Shown here piece by piece: positions 14,526 to 23,337 of a stretch of 64,000 nucleotides of DNA. The first letter of the stretch is position 1, and each line of letters begins with the position of its first letter. The notes under the pieces are model-generated. The model did no database searches. It worked only from the letters and a program-made list of their open reading frames with translations, and was not told where the DNA came from. The DNA is taken from the NCBI GenBank assembly GCA_963530295.1, contig CAUSCF010000010.1:4632-68631 (forward strand), in the 5' to 3' direction. The position numbers were made by a program, and so were the translations under genes. The DNA is from JABCPE02 sp963530295 (GTDB lineage: Bacteria; Bacteroidota; Bacteroidia; Flavobacteriales; Weeksellaceae).

Positions 14526-16400
14526 ATGAATTACATCAGCGTAGAAAATCTTACCAAAACATATGGCATCGTTACTTTATTTGAGGATATTTCTTTTAAT
14601 ATCAATGAAGGGGACAAAATCGCCATCGTTGCCAAAAACGGAAGCGGAAAAACCACTTTGCTCAATATCCTAATGGGCAAAGACTTTGCAGATAGCGGGA
14701 CAGTAGTTATCAATAAAGATATTCAAGTGGTTTTATTTGACCAAGAAATACACTTTGAGAGCGGACAGACCATCACGGAATTTATCATGAGTCTAGATTC
14801 GCCGCCTATGCAGGCATTGAGAAATTACCAAAAATCGCTGACCTCTAATGATTCAGAATTTATGGAGCGAGCGTTCATAGAAATGGAAAACCAAAAAGCA
14901 TGGGGACTGGAAAACGAAATGAAACAAATCCTCTCTCAGCTGAAAATAATCGACCTAAACGCCAAAATGGACAACCTCTCTGGTGGGCAGATAAAACGCG
15001 TAGCCCTCGCCAAACTCCTGATAGAAACGAGAGTAGAACACAAACACACACTGCTCATCATGGACGAGCCTACCAACCACCTAGATGTAGATATGGTGGA
15101 ATGGCTGGAACAATACCTATCCAGAGCGATGGTCACCCTGCTTCTTGTAACGCACGACCGATATTTCCTTGACAGTGTGTGCGATATCATCTGGGAGATA
15201 GAAGACAAAAAACTCTATGTCCATCATGGTGCCTATGCCCAATATTTAGAAAATAAAAGTATAAGAGAAGAAAACCTAAACGCTACCATAGACAAAGCCA
15301 ACAATCTCTACCGCAAGGAGCTGGAATGGATGCGCAGACAGCCCAAAGCAAGGACTACCAAGTCCAAAAGCCGTATAGAAGCCTTCTACGAAACGGAGAA
15401 AACAGCTAAAATGGACACCAGAAAACAGGAACTAGAACTGGATTTTGGGATGAAAAGGCTGGGCAAAAAGATTTTGGAGCTGAGAAACATCAATAAAAAA
15501 TTTGGTGATAAAACTATCTTGGATAATTTCAGCTACCAGTTTCAGCGAGGCGAAAAAGTCGGCATCATAGGAAAAAACGGCGTAGGAAAATCTACCCTGC
15601 TGAACATCATCCAAGGTCTGGAAACCTACGACAGCGGAGAAATAGAAGTAGGAGAAACCATCAAATTCGGGTATTTTTCACAAAAAGGACTCACCTACAA
15701 GGAAGACCAGCGTGTGATAGATTTCATGAAAGACATTGCGGAATATTATCCTCTTGCAAATGGGAAAAGTATCTCGGCATCGCAGTTTTTAAAAATGTTC
15801 CTTTTCAATGAACAGACACAATACACCACCATTTCTAACCTGAGTGGTGGAGAGAGAAGAAGACTATATCTGATTTCCGTACTCTTCCAAAACCCAAATT
15901 TCCTCATCTTTGACGAGCCGACTAATGATTTAGACCTGCCTACACTTACCGTACTGGAGAGTTTCCTTGCGCAGTTTCAGGGCTGTCTCATCATTGTTTC
16001 GCACGACAGGTATTTTATGGATAAAATTGTAGACCATTTATTAGTCTTCGAAGGCGAAGGAAAAATCAAGGATTTCATTGGCTCTTTCACAGAATACAGA
16101 GACCAACAAACGCAAAACAAAAACATTAAGAAAAGCGAACCTGCTAAACCTGTAGAAGAAAAACAAACTAAAAATACCAATTCTAAAAGAAAACTCAGCT
16201 TCAAAGAGCAAAAAGAATTGGAAAACATAGAAAAAGAAATGCCTGTTTTAAAGGAAAAACAAGATGAAATTTTAGAAAAACTAAATAATGAAACGGATTA
16301 CGGCATTATTTCTGAACTTTCACAGAAGTTGGAAGAAACGACCAGTCAATTAGAAGCCTACGAAATGCGCTGGCTGGAATTACAAGAAATTTTAGAGTAA
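14526..16400 (+). CDS. ABC-F family ATPase (Uup-like)
   Basis: 624 residues with two ABC domains and no membrane segments. First domain: Walker A KNGSGKTT, signature LSGGQIKR, Walker B MDEPTNHLD. Second: KNGVGKST, LSGGERRR, FDEPTNDLD. The linker between them is the arm-bearing, Arg/Lys-rich region typical of ABC-F proteins, and residues about 550-624 form a coiled coil as in Uup. ABC-F proteins act on ribosomes (E-site binding, relief of stalling or antibiotic protection); a coiled-coil tail points to the housekeeping Uup type. First gene right of the integrated element. Confidence 0.93.
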   Translation: MNYISVENLTKTYGIVTLFEDISFNINEGDKIAIVAKNGSGKTTLLNILMGKDFADSGTVVINKDIQVVLFDQEIHFESGQTITEFIMSLDSPPMQALRNYQKSLTSNDSEFMERAFIEMENQKAWGLENEMKQILSQLKIIDLNAKMDNLSGGQIKRVALAKLLIETRVEHKHTLLIMDEPTNHLDVDMVEWLEQYLSRAMVTLLLVTHDRYFLDSVCDIIWEIEDKKLYVHHGAYAQYLENKSIREENLNATIDKANNLYRKELEWMRRQPKARTTKSKSRIEAFYETEKTAKMDTRKQELELDFGMKRLGKKILELRNINKKFGDKTILDNFSYQFQRGEKVGIIGKNGVGKSTLLNIIQGLETYDSGEIEVGETIKFGYFSQKGLTYKEDQRVIDFMKDIAEYYPLANGKSISASQFLKMFLFNEQTQYTTISNLSGGERRRLYLISVLFQNPNFLIFDEPTNDLDLPTLTVLESFLAQFQGCLIIVSHDRYFMDKIVDHLLVFEGEGKIKDFIGSFTEYRDQQTQNKNIKKSEPAKPVEEKQTKNTNSKRKLSFKEQKELENIEKEMPVLKEKQDEILEKLNNETDYGIISELSQKLEETTSQLEAYEMRWLELQEILE

Positions 16401-16424
16401 TATTCTTTTATATAAAAACAAAAT

Positions 16425-16457
16425 AAAATCCCGCTTACTAAACAGCGGCGGGATTTT
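16425..16457. terminator. Bidirectional terminator between abc-f and rpsA
   Basis: AAAATCCCGC / GCGGGATTTT hairpin between two convergent genes, with T-runs in both directions. Confidence 0.75.
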
Positions 16458-16478
16458 TGTATTTAGAAATGGGATGGA

Positions 16479-18248
16479 TTATTTACCTCCGTCCATTTTC
16501 TTTTTCAATTCTGCAAGAGCATCAATGTCTCCAAGAGTTGTTTTTTCTTCAGTTGAAGAAGATTTAGCTGCAGCTTCTTTTACATTTTTCTTTTCTTCAT
16601 CTCTGAAAAGACCTGTGTGAGAAACTACTACTCTCTTGAATTCTTTGTTGAACTCAATTACTTTAAACTGAGCTTCTTCTCCTTTCTTGATTTTAGAACC
16701 ATCTTCTTTTTCTAACAATCTTGAAGGACAGAATGCTTCTACTTCTGCATCTTCGAACTGAACTTGAGCTCCTTTATCGAAAACATCTACTGCAGTTCCT
16801 GTATGTACAGTACCTTCAGCGTATTTAGATTCGTATTTATCCCAAGGGTTTTCAGTCAATTGTTTGTGTCCAAGAGAAAGTCTTCTAGCTTCTGTATCAA
16901 GTTCTAGAACTACTACATCTAGTTTGTCTCCTACAGCGCAGAACTCAGATGGATGCTTGATTTTCTTAGTCCAAGAAAGATCAGAGATGTAGATAAGTCC
17001 ATCTATTCCTTCTTCTAATTCTACAAACACACCGAAGTTAGTAAAGTTTCTAACAGTTCCTTTGTGCTTAGAACCTACTGGATATTTAGACTGGATGTCA
17101 GCCCATGGATCTGGAGTCAATTGCTTGATACCCAATGAAATTTTTCTTTCATCTTTATCCAAAGTAAGAACTACCGCTTCTACCTCATCACCGATTTTCA
17201 CGAAATCTCCTGCACTTCTAAGGTGAGTAGACCAAGACATTTCAGAAACATGGATAAGTCCTTCTACACCTGGAGCGATTTCTACGAATGCACCGTAGTC
17301 AGCAAGAACTACTACTTTTCCTTTTACTTTGTCTCCTACTTTCAAGTCAGCAGAAAGAGCTTCCCATGGATGTGGTTCTAGCTGTTTCATACCAAGCTGA
17401 ATTCTTGTTTTCTCATCATCGAAATCAAGGATTACCACTTTTACAGTTTGTCCTTCAGAAAGGAATTCTGATGGGTGGTTTACTCTTGACCAAGAAAGGT
17501 CTGTGATGTGGATAAGTCCATCTACACCACCAAGGTCGATGAATACTCCGTAAGAAGTAATGTTTTTAACAGTTCCTTCTAGAACCTGTCCTTTCTCTAA
17601 TTGAGAAATGATTTCTTTTTTCTGTCCTTCGATATCAGCCTCGATAAGAGCTTTGTGAGAAACTACCACATTTTTGAACTCTGGGTTGATTTTCACTACT
17701 TTGAACTCCATCGTTTTTCCTACAAACTGGTCGTAGTCTTTGATAGGCTTCACATCGATCTGAGAACCTGGTAAGAATGCTTCGATACCGAAAACATCTA
17801 CGATCATACCTCCTTTTGTTCTAGACTTCACGAAACCATTTACGATTTCACCAGACTGGTGGTATTCATTTACTTTATCCCAAGCTTTCAGCGTTCTTGC
17901 TTTTTTGTGAGAAAGCTGAAGCTGACCTGTTTTGTCTTCTCTTCTGTCTACCATTACTTCCACTTCATCACCTACTTTTAGGCCAGGGTTGTAACGGAAT
18001 TCGTTGAGAGATATTACTCCCTCAGACTTGAAGTTGATATCTACGATCGCTTCTTTGTCTGTAAGTCTTACCACTTTCCCGATGATTACATCAGATTCGG
18101 AAAGGTCGTTCAAAGAACCTTTGTAGATTTCTTCTAATTCATTTTTTTCTTTTCTGTCCTCAGCGTTAAGACCAGACTCAAAAGAATCCCAGTCAAACTG
18201 CTCTGGAGCCACATTTTGGTTCATTAGAACCTCTTCTTGTTTTGACAT
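16479..18248 (-). CDS. rpsA: 30S ribosomal protein S1
   Basis: 589 residues, made of six S1 RNA-binding repeats (recurring GKV/GTV...VDI/VEI...GLIH-SE/SDLSW units). S1 holds mRNA on the 30S subunit. The amino-terminal extension (about 45 acidic residues) and a Lys/Glu-rich tail after the sixth repeat are usual in Bacteroidetes. A -7 box TATCTTTG at 18368-18375 predicts a leader of about 110 nt, which leaves room for autoregulation, though none is shown. Confidence 0.96.
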   Translation of the reverse strand: MSKQEEVLMNQNVAPEQFDWDSFESGLNAEDRKEKNELEEIYKGSLNDLSESDVIIGKVVRLTDKEAIVDINFKSEGVISLNEFRYNPGLKVGDEVEVMVDRREDKTGQLQLSHKKARTLKAWDKVNEYHQSGEIVNGFVKSRTKGGMIVDVFGIEAFLPGSQIDVKPIKDYDQFVGKTMEFKVVKINPEFKNVVVSHKALIEADIEGQKKEIISQLEKGQVLEGTVKNITSYGVFIDLGGVDGLIHITDLSWSRVNHPSEFLSEGQTVKVVILDFDDEKTRIQLGMKQLEPHPWEALSADLKVGDKVKGKVVVLADYGAFVEIAPGVEGLIHVSEMSWSTHLRSAGDFVKIGDEVEAVVLTLDKDERKISLGIKQLTPDPWADIQSKYPVGSKHKGTVRNFTNFGVFVELEEGIDGLIYISDLSWTKKIKHPSEFCAVGDKLDVVVLELDTEARRLSLGHKQLTENPWDKYESKYAEGTVHTGTAVDVFDKGAQVQFEDAEVEAFCPSRLLEKEDGSKIKKGEEAQFKVIEFNKEFKRVVVSHTGLFRDEEKKNVKEAAAKSSSTEEKTTLGDIDALAELKKKMDGGK

Positions 18249-18476
18249 AAAAATATCACTTTGTATTCCTTTTTTCTCAGTATTGGCGGCGTGTGGGACT
18301 GAAAAATCAGGAAGAAGTTAGGTATTAAATTTCTCTGTTTTCGCCAAAATTTCCCACAAAAACGCTGCAAAGATAATCTTTTTTTTGAATTAAAGCTTTA
18401 ATAATCAAAGTTTTTCTTTTTTATTTAAATCCATTTTCAAAAAAGTTATTTTTTCTTGGTTTTAGAATTTAAATTA

Positions 18477-18509
18477 TTGAAAAAATATTGTGATTTTTTT
18501 TTAAATTTG
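18477..18509 (+). promoter_or_regulatory. Promoter for the lipoprotein at 18539
   Basis: TTG at 18477-18479, 22-bp spacer, -7 box TAAATTTG at 18502-18509; the start codon is 30 bases beyond. Confidence 0.55.
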
Positions 18510-18538
18510 CACAAATAATTCTTCAAAAAAATAATATT

Positions 18539-19201
18539 ATGAAAGCAAAAAAATTCATCGCTGCGGGTATTTTAGCAGTATCGTTACTGGGGTTACAATC
18601 TTGTAACAAAGCAAAAGAAGCTGTAAATGCAGCAAAGGAAGCAGCAAATGAGGCTTCAGGAAAAGAAAAGATTGATTATAAACTATTTTCTGATCCAGCA
18701 CAAACTAAAAAATGGTATGATGCCGTAGTAGAAAAACTCGGCGAAAATACAAAAGTAACCGATGAAGTAAGATTCATAGTTACCAAAAACTCTGATAAAG
18801 TAGTTAAAACAGATGACGATTCGGATGACCTCAGTCTTTCTATTGTTTACCAAGACAATGTAGACAAGAGAAGAGTTCAGCAAATCAATTATAGCTCTAG
18901 TTTTGGATGGAGAGAACCACAGACTATGGAAATCGATGTAATTGGTGTAAATGCAGAGGAATTCCGTTTAGAAGACGAGTTATTTGACTTTAAAGAAGTA
19001 ACAGCTGAAACAATACAAAAAGTAGTAGATGATGCTTGGAAGAAATACAAAGATGATGAGAAGTTTGAATACCAATATGTTTATACCATTGAAATTAAAA
19101 AGAACTTGATAGATGTTTCTATAAAAGGAAAACTGAAATCTAATGGACAAGAAAAATTTGGTTACTACAAAACAGATTTCAAAGGAAATCCTGTAAAATA
19201 A
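18539..19201 (+). CDS. Uncharacterised lipoprotein
   Basis: 220 residues. The signal peptide ends in LQSC (Cys22), followed by an Ala/Lys/Glu helix (KAKEAVNAAKEAANEASGKE) and a domain without recognised motifs. Transcribed alone between its own promoter and a strong terminator. The envelope location is supported by the lipobox; function is unknown. Confidence 0.8.
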   Translation: MKAKKFIAAGILAVSLLGLQSCNKAKEAVNAAKEAANEASGKEKIDYKLFSDPAQTKKWYDAVVEKLGENTKVTDEVRFIVTKNSDKVVKTDDDSDDLSLSIVYQDNVDKRRVQQINYSSSFGWREPQTMEIDVIGVNAEEFRLEDELFDFKEVTAETIQKVVDDAWKKYKDDEKFEYQYVYTIEIKKNLIDVSIKGKLKSNGQEKFGYYKTDFKGNPVK

Positions 19202-19212
19202 AAATCAATAGC

Positions 19213-19243
19213 AAGAAACCGCAGAAGGCTCTGCGGTTTTTTT
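19213..19243 (+). terminator. Terminator after the lipoprotein gene
   Basis: AAACCGCAGA/TCTGCGGTTT hairpin with seven T. Confidence 0.8.
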
Positions 19244-19287
19244 ATTGAATACAAAAAAGGTAGGAATTTGGTTTTGATACAATTAAA

Positions 19288-19317
19288 TTGTTACTTCGTA
19301 AAAAATAATTAAATTTG
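19288..19317 (+). promoter_or_regulatory. Promoter of the Fur-like gene, probably leaderless
   Basis: TTG, 19-bp spacer, TAAATTTG at 19310-19317. The predicted start of transcription coincides with the ATG at 19324, so the mRNA may have no leader. Confidence 0.55.
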
Positions 19318-19323
19318 CCCACT

Positions 19324-19794
19324 ATGGAAAACAAAGTGAATAGTAAAAATATAGAAGCCATCAAGGAGGTTTTGCGGAATTACTTGAAAGAAAAGGGACT
19401 GAGAAACACTCCTGAGAGATACACTATTTTAGAGGAGATATACAATTACGACAAGCACTTTAATGTAGATGACCTCTATCTACTAATGCTGCAGAAAAAA
19501 TACCACATCAGTAAGGCAACTATCTACAACACGATAGAGGTTTTTCTAGATGCCGGGCTGGTCAGAAAACATCAGTTCGGCGAAAGTTCCACCTATGAAA
19601 AATCCTATTTTGACCGTCAGCACGACCACATTGTTATCTACAAAGATAGTTCGCAGAAAGAAATAGAGGAAATCATAGAGTTTTGCGACCCAAGAATCCA
19701 AGCAATAAAGGAGTCCATAGAAAGCGCTTTCGGTGTATCCATAGACAGCCACACGCTCTATTTCTACGGACAAAAGAAGGAGGCCACTCCATAA
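19324..19794 (+). CDS. Fur family transcriptional regulator
   Basis: 156 residues from the ATG at 19324; a TTG at 19315 in the same frame is rejected because it lies in the -7 box. The winged helix occupies about 15-90 (LRNTPERYTILEEIY, HISKATIYNTIEVFLDAGLV) and the dimerization domain follows with DRQHDHIVIY. The two CxxC pairs that hold the structural zinc in many Fur proteins are absent; only one Cys remains (EFCDPRI). It should sense a metal or peroxide and repress promoters; the metal cannot be told. It lies 13 bp before the OstA-like gene. Confidence 0.9.
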   Translation: MENKVNSKNIEAIKEVLRNYLKEKGLRNTPERYTILEEIYNYDKHFNVDDLYLLMLQKKYHISKATIYNTIEVFLDAGLVRKHQFGESSTYEKSYFDRQHDHIVIYKDSSQKEIEEIIEFCDPRIQAIKESIESAFGVSIDSHTLYFYGQKKEATP

Positions 19795-19807
19795 AAACAC
19801 CCATTTT

Positions 19808-21544
19808 ATGACAAAAAAACTGTTTATATCTTTTTTCCTGCTGTCCACTTTGTTTGTCTTTGGGCAGATTACTTCCATAAATGGCAATTTGGAAAAAGAC
19901 CCTTTTTTTGAGCAAAAACAAGAAGGAAAAGATGAGCCTGTAAAGGTAAGAATCATCCATGCAGACCTTACCCAGAAAAGACAAGATTTGTTCGATGGAA
20001 ATACCTTCATGACAGGAAATGTACATCTAGAACACAAAGGCTCTACACTAAAAGCCGACACCGTGATTTTCTATTCCGAAGCGAACTTCGCCAAGGCCAT
20101 AGGAAACACCCAGCTGCAGACCTCCGATGGCAACCTAATCACCGCAGGAGAAATCCAGTATGACGGCAACTCCCAGCGTGGAATCGCAAGGAAAAATGTA
20201 GTCCTCACCGACCCTAAACAGACCATAAAAACGGATATTCTCTACTATGACCGAATTCCGAACACGGCCTATTTCAACACGGGAGGAACTATCTACAATG
20301 GCAGCAACACCATCAGAACCAAAACTGCCACCTACAACATCACCAGCCGAGTGGTAGATGTCACAGGAAATGTAAATATAGACAACAGCCAATACCAAGT
20401 GCAAGGAACTAAAATCAAACAAAATCAAAACACCAATACCGCAGAGTTCTACGGCCCTACTACGATTATCAACAAAAGTAATCCTTCCAACTCGGTATAC
20501 ACAGAGAAAGGACACTATAAAATGAACAGCAAGGAGGTCTATCTCAGCAAAAATTCACGAATCTACTACAATGGGAAAACCCTGAAAGGCGACGCCATGT
20601 ATTACAATCAGAACACAGGCTTCGGAACTGCGAAAGGAAATGTACTGCTGGACGACCCACGGGAAAACCGCTTTGTGAGAGGTTCTTACGGCGAGATATT
20701 TGAAAACAAAGATTCTGCGATGATTACAGGGAAGCCTTATGCTGTGAAAATCTTTAAAAACGATTCGCTATTTTTCTCTGCCGAAAGAATCATCGCTTAC
20801 CAAAAAGCAGATGCCAGCAGAATGAAAAAAAGTTTTCTAAAAGCCTACCACAAAGCCAGAATGTTCAAATCTAATGCACAAGCAAGAGCTGATTCACTTA
20901 GTTTTAATGAAACCGATGGAGAGCTTCACCTGATCAGAAAACCTATTTTCTGGACAGGTGAACGACAAGTGACAGGCGATGTTATCAAGGCCTACCTCAA
21001 CACACAAAGCGAGAGCATAGACTCTTTAAAAGTAATCGGAAACGCGCTAGCAATCAGCAAGGTAGATTCTATCAATCTAAAAGATGAATTTAACCAAGTG
21101 AAAGGAAAACAGATGATAGCCTACTACAAAAACAATAACATTCATCTGATAAAAGTAATCGAAAACGCACAGGCTATCAACTATGTAGAAAGCCAAAACG
21201 CAAAGACAAAAAACATGGACAGGCTGGGCATTTCGCTGTCGTCATGTGGAGAGATTGAGGCGCTTTTCGAGGAACAAAAACTACACATCGTAGCGTGTAA
21301 CATCGGTGCAAATACAGACATATATCCTATGAGCAAAATAGCTCCAGAGAAGCGGAAATTCCCAGAGTTTAACTGGAATACCAAAGATCGCCCACGGAAA
21401 TGGAGGGATATATTCTTGGACTCGCCTGAAAATGTAGAAATCATCTACGAAACAGACACCACCCTCTATGACCAAGCGGAAAACAAACGAAAAAAAGAGG
21501 AAGAAAAGAAAAACGCCAATAAAATAAAACGAGTAAAAAAATAA
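19808..21544 (+). CDS. OstA-like LPS transport protein
   Basis: 578 residues. Signal peptide (MTKKLFISFFLLSTLFVFGQ) followed by OstA/LptA-type beta-jellyroll repeats (for example GNVHLEHKGSTLKADTV, then TGNVNID and KGNVLLDD), and a basic coiled tail. LptA-type proteins bridge LPS across the periplasm; the longer OstA-like form is common in Bacteroidetes, where it sits with the Lpt pathway. It directly follows the Fur-like gene. An alternative is a periplasmic envelope protein of the same fold without LPS binding. Confidence 0.85.
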   Translation: MTKKLFISFFLLSTLFVFGQITSINGNLEKDPFFEQKQEGKDEPVKVRIIHADLTQKRQDLFDGNTFMTGNVHLEHKGSTLKADTVIFYSEANFAKAIGNTQLQTSDGNLITAGEIQYDGNSQRGIARKNVVLTDPKQTIKTDILYYDRIPNTAYFNTGGTIYNGSNTIRTKTATYNITSRVVDVTGNVNIDNSQYQVQGTKIKQNQNTNTAEFYGPTTIINKSNPSNSVYTEKGHYKMNSKEVYLSKNSRIYYNGKTLKGDAMYYNQNTGFGTAKGNVLLDDPRENRFVRGSYGEIFENKDSAMITGKPYAVKIFKNDSLFFSAERIIAYQKADASRMKKSFLKAYHKARMFKSNAQARADSLSFNETDGELHLIRKPIFWTGERQVTGDVIKAYLNTQSESIDSLKVIGNALAISKVDSINLKDEFNQVKGKQMIAYYKNNNIHLIKVIENAQAINYVESQNAKTKNMDRLGISLSSCGEIEALFEEQKLHIVACNIGANTDIYPMSKIAPEKRKFPEFNWNTKDRPRKWRDIFLDSPENVEIIYETDTTLYDQAENKRKKEEEKKNANKIKRVKK

Positions 21545-21552
21545 TAAAAAGA

Positions 21553-21580
21553 AAAAGCACCTGAAATCAGGTGCTTTTTT
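21553..21580. terminator. Terminator between ostA-like and pdxA
   Basis: AAAAAGCACCTGA/TCAGGTGCTTTTTT, nearly perfect, between convergent genes; works in both directions. Confidence 0.8.
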
Positions 21581-21581
21581 C

Positions 21582-22664
21582 TTATTCCTCTCCTTCTGGA
21601 AGATCTTCGTCTTCTACATTCTGAGCTATTTTTCTTATCTCTAATTTATGAGCGATGAGGTCTAAATTTTCTACTCTATTTTTGAAAATCTTTATCGCTG
21701 TGAAAACTGCCTCCTCAAAGGAATGAGCATCAGCTACTCCCTTCCCTGCGATATCATAAGCCGTTCCATGGTCTGGCGATGTTCTAATGAGCGGCATCCC
21801 CGCCGTGTAGTTCACTCCGTTTTCGTATGCAATGGTCTTAAACGGAGTAAGACCCTGGTCATGATACATTGCTAAAACTCCATCAAAATTCTTATACTTT
21901 TCTGGCTGGAAGAAACTATCCGCAGGATAAGGCCCAAAGACCATAAAACCTTGGTCAAACAATTCCTTTATGGCTGGTTCTATGATTTCTTTCTCCTCCA
22001 TTCCTATCGTTCCGCCGTCGCCTGAGTGTGGATTTAGCCCAAGCACTGCGATTTTTGGTCTTTCGATGGAGAAATCCAGTTTCAGACAGTTGTTCATCTG
22101 TTTTACTTGGTCTATTATCCTTTGTTTCGTAATTGTTTCTGCTACTTTCGCTAGTGGAATATGGTGAGTAGAAACCGCTACTTTTAAATCCTCTGTTACC
22201 AAAAACATCAATCCTTTGGCAGCAAATTTTTTCTCCAAATATTCGGTATGCCCTGTGTATGGGAAACCGTGTTTTATCATTTCATCTTTGTTGATGGGTG
22301 CAGTTACCAGCACATCTATTTCACCCTTCATAAGGGCATTTGCCGCAGCTTCTAACGAGTCTATTGCCAGTTTGGTAGATTCCTCTGTGGGCGTACCGAA
22401 TTTCACCTCCATTTCATCTTTGCGAAGATTTACAATGTTTATCTGTCCATCTACCGCCTCGGAGGCGTGGAGGATATAGTTAAAATTAAACTGCAGTTTA
22501 AATACATTTTTCTGAAAAGAGAAGAGCTTCCCTGAACCAAAAATTACAGGCGTGAAAAAATCCAGCATACTCTTGTCTTTCAATGTTTTAAGGATAATTT
22601 CTGGACCTATTCCATTATAGTCTCCGATAGAAATTCCTACTTTTATTTTATGTTTAAATTCCAT
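21582..22664 (-). CDS. pdxA: 4-hydroxythreonine-4-phosphate dehydrogenase
   Basis: 360 residues. Family motifs are clear: GISIGDYNGIGPEI at the start, APINKDEM, TGHTEYL with the metal-binding His, LNPHSGDGG, and MYHDQGLTPFK with the third metal ligand, then RTSPDHGTAYDIAGKG. The enzyme oxidises 4-phosphohydroxy-L-threonine in the DXP-dependent pyridoxal phosphate pathway. The acidic tail (EDEDLPEGEE) is unusual but short. Divergent from riboflavin synthase with 85 bp between. Confidence 0.96.
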   Translation of the reverse strand: MEFKHKIKVGISIGDYNGIGPEIILKTLKDKSMLDFFTPVIFGSGKLFSFQKNVFKLQFNFNYILHASEAVDGQINIVNLRKDEMEVKFGTPTEESTKLAIDSLEAAANALMKGEIDVLVTAPINKDEMIKHGFPYTGHTEYLEKKFAAKGLMFLVTEDLKVAVSTHHIPLAKVAETITKQRIIDQVKQMNNCLKLDFSIERPKIAVLGLNPHSGDGGTIGMEEKEIIEPAIKELFDQGFMVFGPYPADSFFQPEKYKNFDGVLAMYHDQGLTPFKTIAYENGVNYTAGMPLIRTSPDHGTAYDIAGKGVADAHSFEEAVFTAIKIFKNRVENLDLIAHKLEIRKIAQNVEDEDLPEGEE

Positions 22665-22749
22665 TTTGCTTAACTTTGGGTCTCAAAAGAGCAAAATTAG
22701 CTTAATTTTTTGAGAAGAAAACAGATTTATTCAAAAATACTTTAAATTT

Positions 22750-23334
22750 ATGTTTACAGGAATAGTAGAAGCCACTGCCACAGTAGAAAATATAGAAACC
22801 AAGGGAACGAGTGTTCATTTTACGATGAGCTGCCCTTTTACAGATGAACTAAAAATAGACCAAAGCCTTTCTCACAACGGCTGTTGTCTGACCATAGAAA
22901 AAATTGAAAATCAGCGATATGGCGTAACTGCAATACAAGAAACCTTGGAAAAAACCAATCTGGGAAGCTGGAAAATAGGCACAAAAGTAAATCTGGAAAG
23001 ATGCGTGTTGATGAACGGCAGACTGGACGGGCATATCGTGCAGGGACATGTAGACCAAACAGGGACAATAAAATCCATAGAAAACCTAAACGGAAGCCAC
23101 TACATCACGATAACATACACTGAGAAAGATGGATTTACTACCGTTCCACAAGGGTCTATCACCGTGGACGGCATCAGCCTGACTGTAGCCCACAGCGGAG
23201 AAAATGAGTTTTCGGTGGCGATAATTCCTTACACTTGGGAACATACTAATTTGAAGAATTTAGAAATCGGCAGCAGAGTGAATTTGGAATTTGACATCAT
23301 TGGGAAATATGTAGCAAAACTTATGAAAAAATAA
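22750..23334 (+). CDS. ribE: Riboflavin synthase, alpha subunit
   Basis: 194 residues, two repeated lumazine-binding barrels, each starting in the MFTGIVE / GHIVQGHVDQ pattern typical of the enzyme. It converts two molecules of 6,7-dimethyl-8-ribityllumazine to riboflavin. The short intergenic space holds no sign of an FMN riboswitch. It lies 3 bp before a histidine kinase gene. Confidence 0.96.
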   Translation: MFTGIVEATATVENIETKGTSVHFTMSCPFTDELKIDQSLSHNGCCLTIEKIENQRYGVTAIQETLEKTNLGSWKIGTKVNLERCVLMNGRLDGHIVQGHVDQTGTIKSIENLNGSHYITITYTEKDGFTTVPQGSITVDGISLTVAHSGENEFSVAIIPYTWEHTNLKNLEIGSRVNLEFDIIGKYVAKLMKK

Positions 23335-23337
23335 CCC

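Noticed and set aside
19546..20061. 171-residue minus-strand frame across the Fur-like and OstA-like genes
   Set aside because: Antisense to two well supported genes; no family resemblance.
22665..22749. FMN riboswitch before riboflavin synthase
   Set aside because: The gap is only 85 bp and shows none of the conserved RFN stems.
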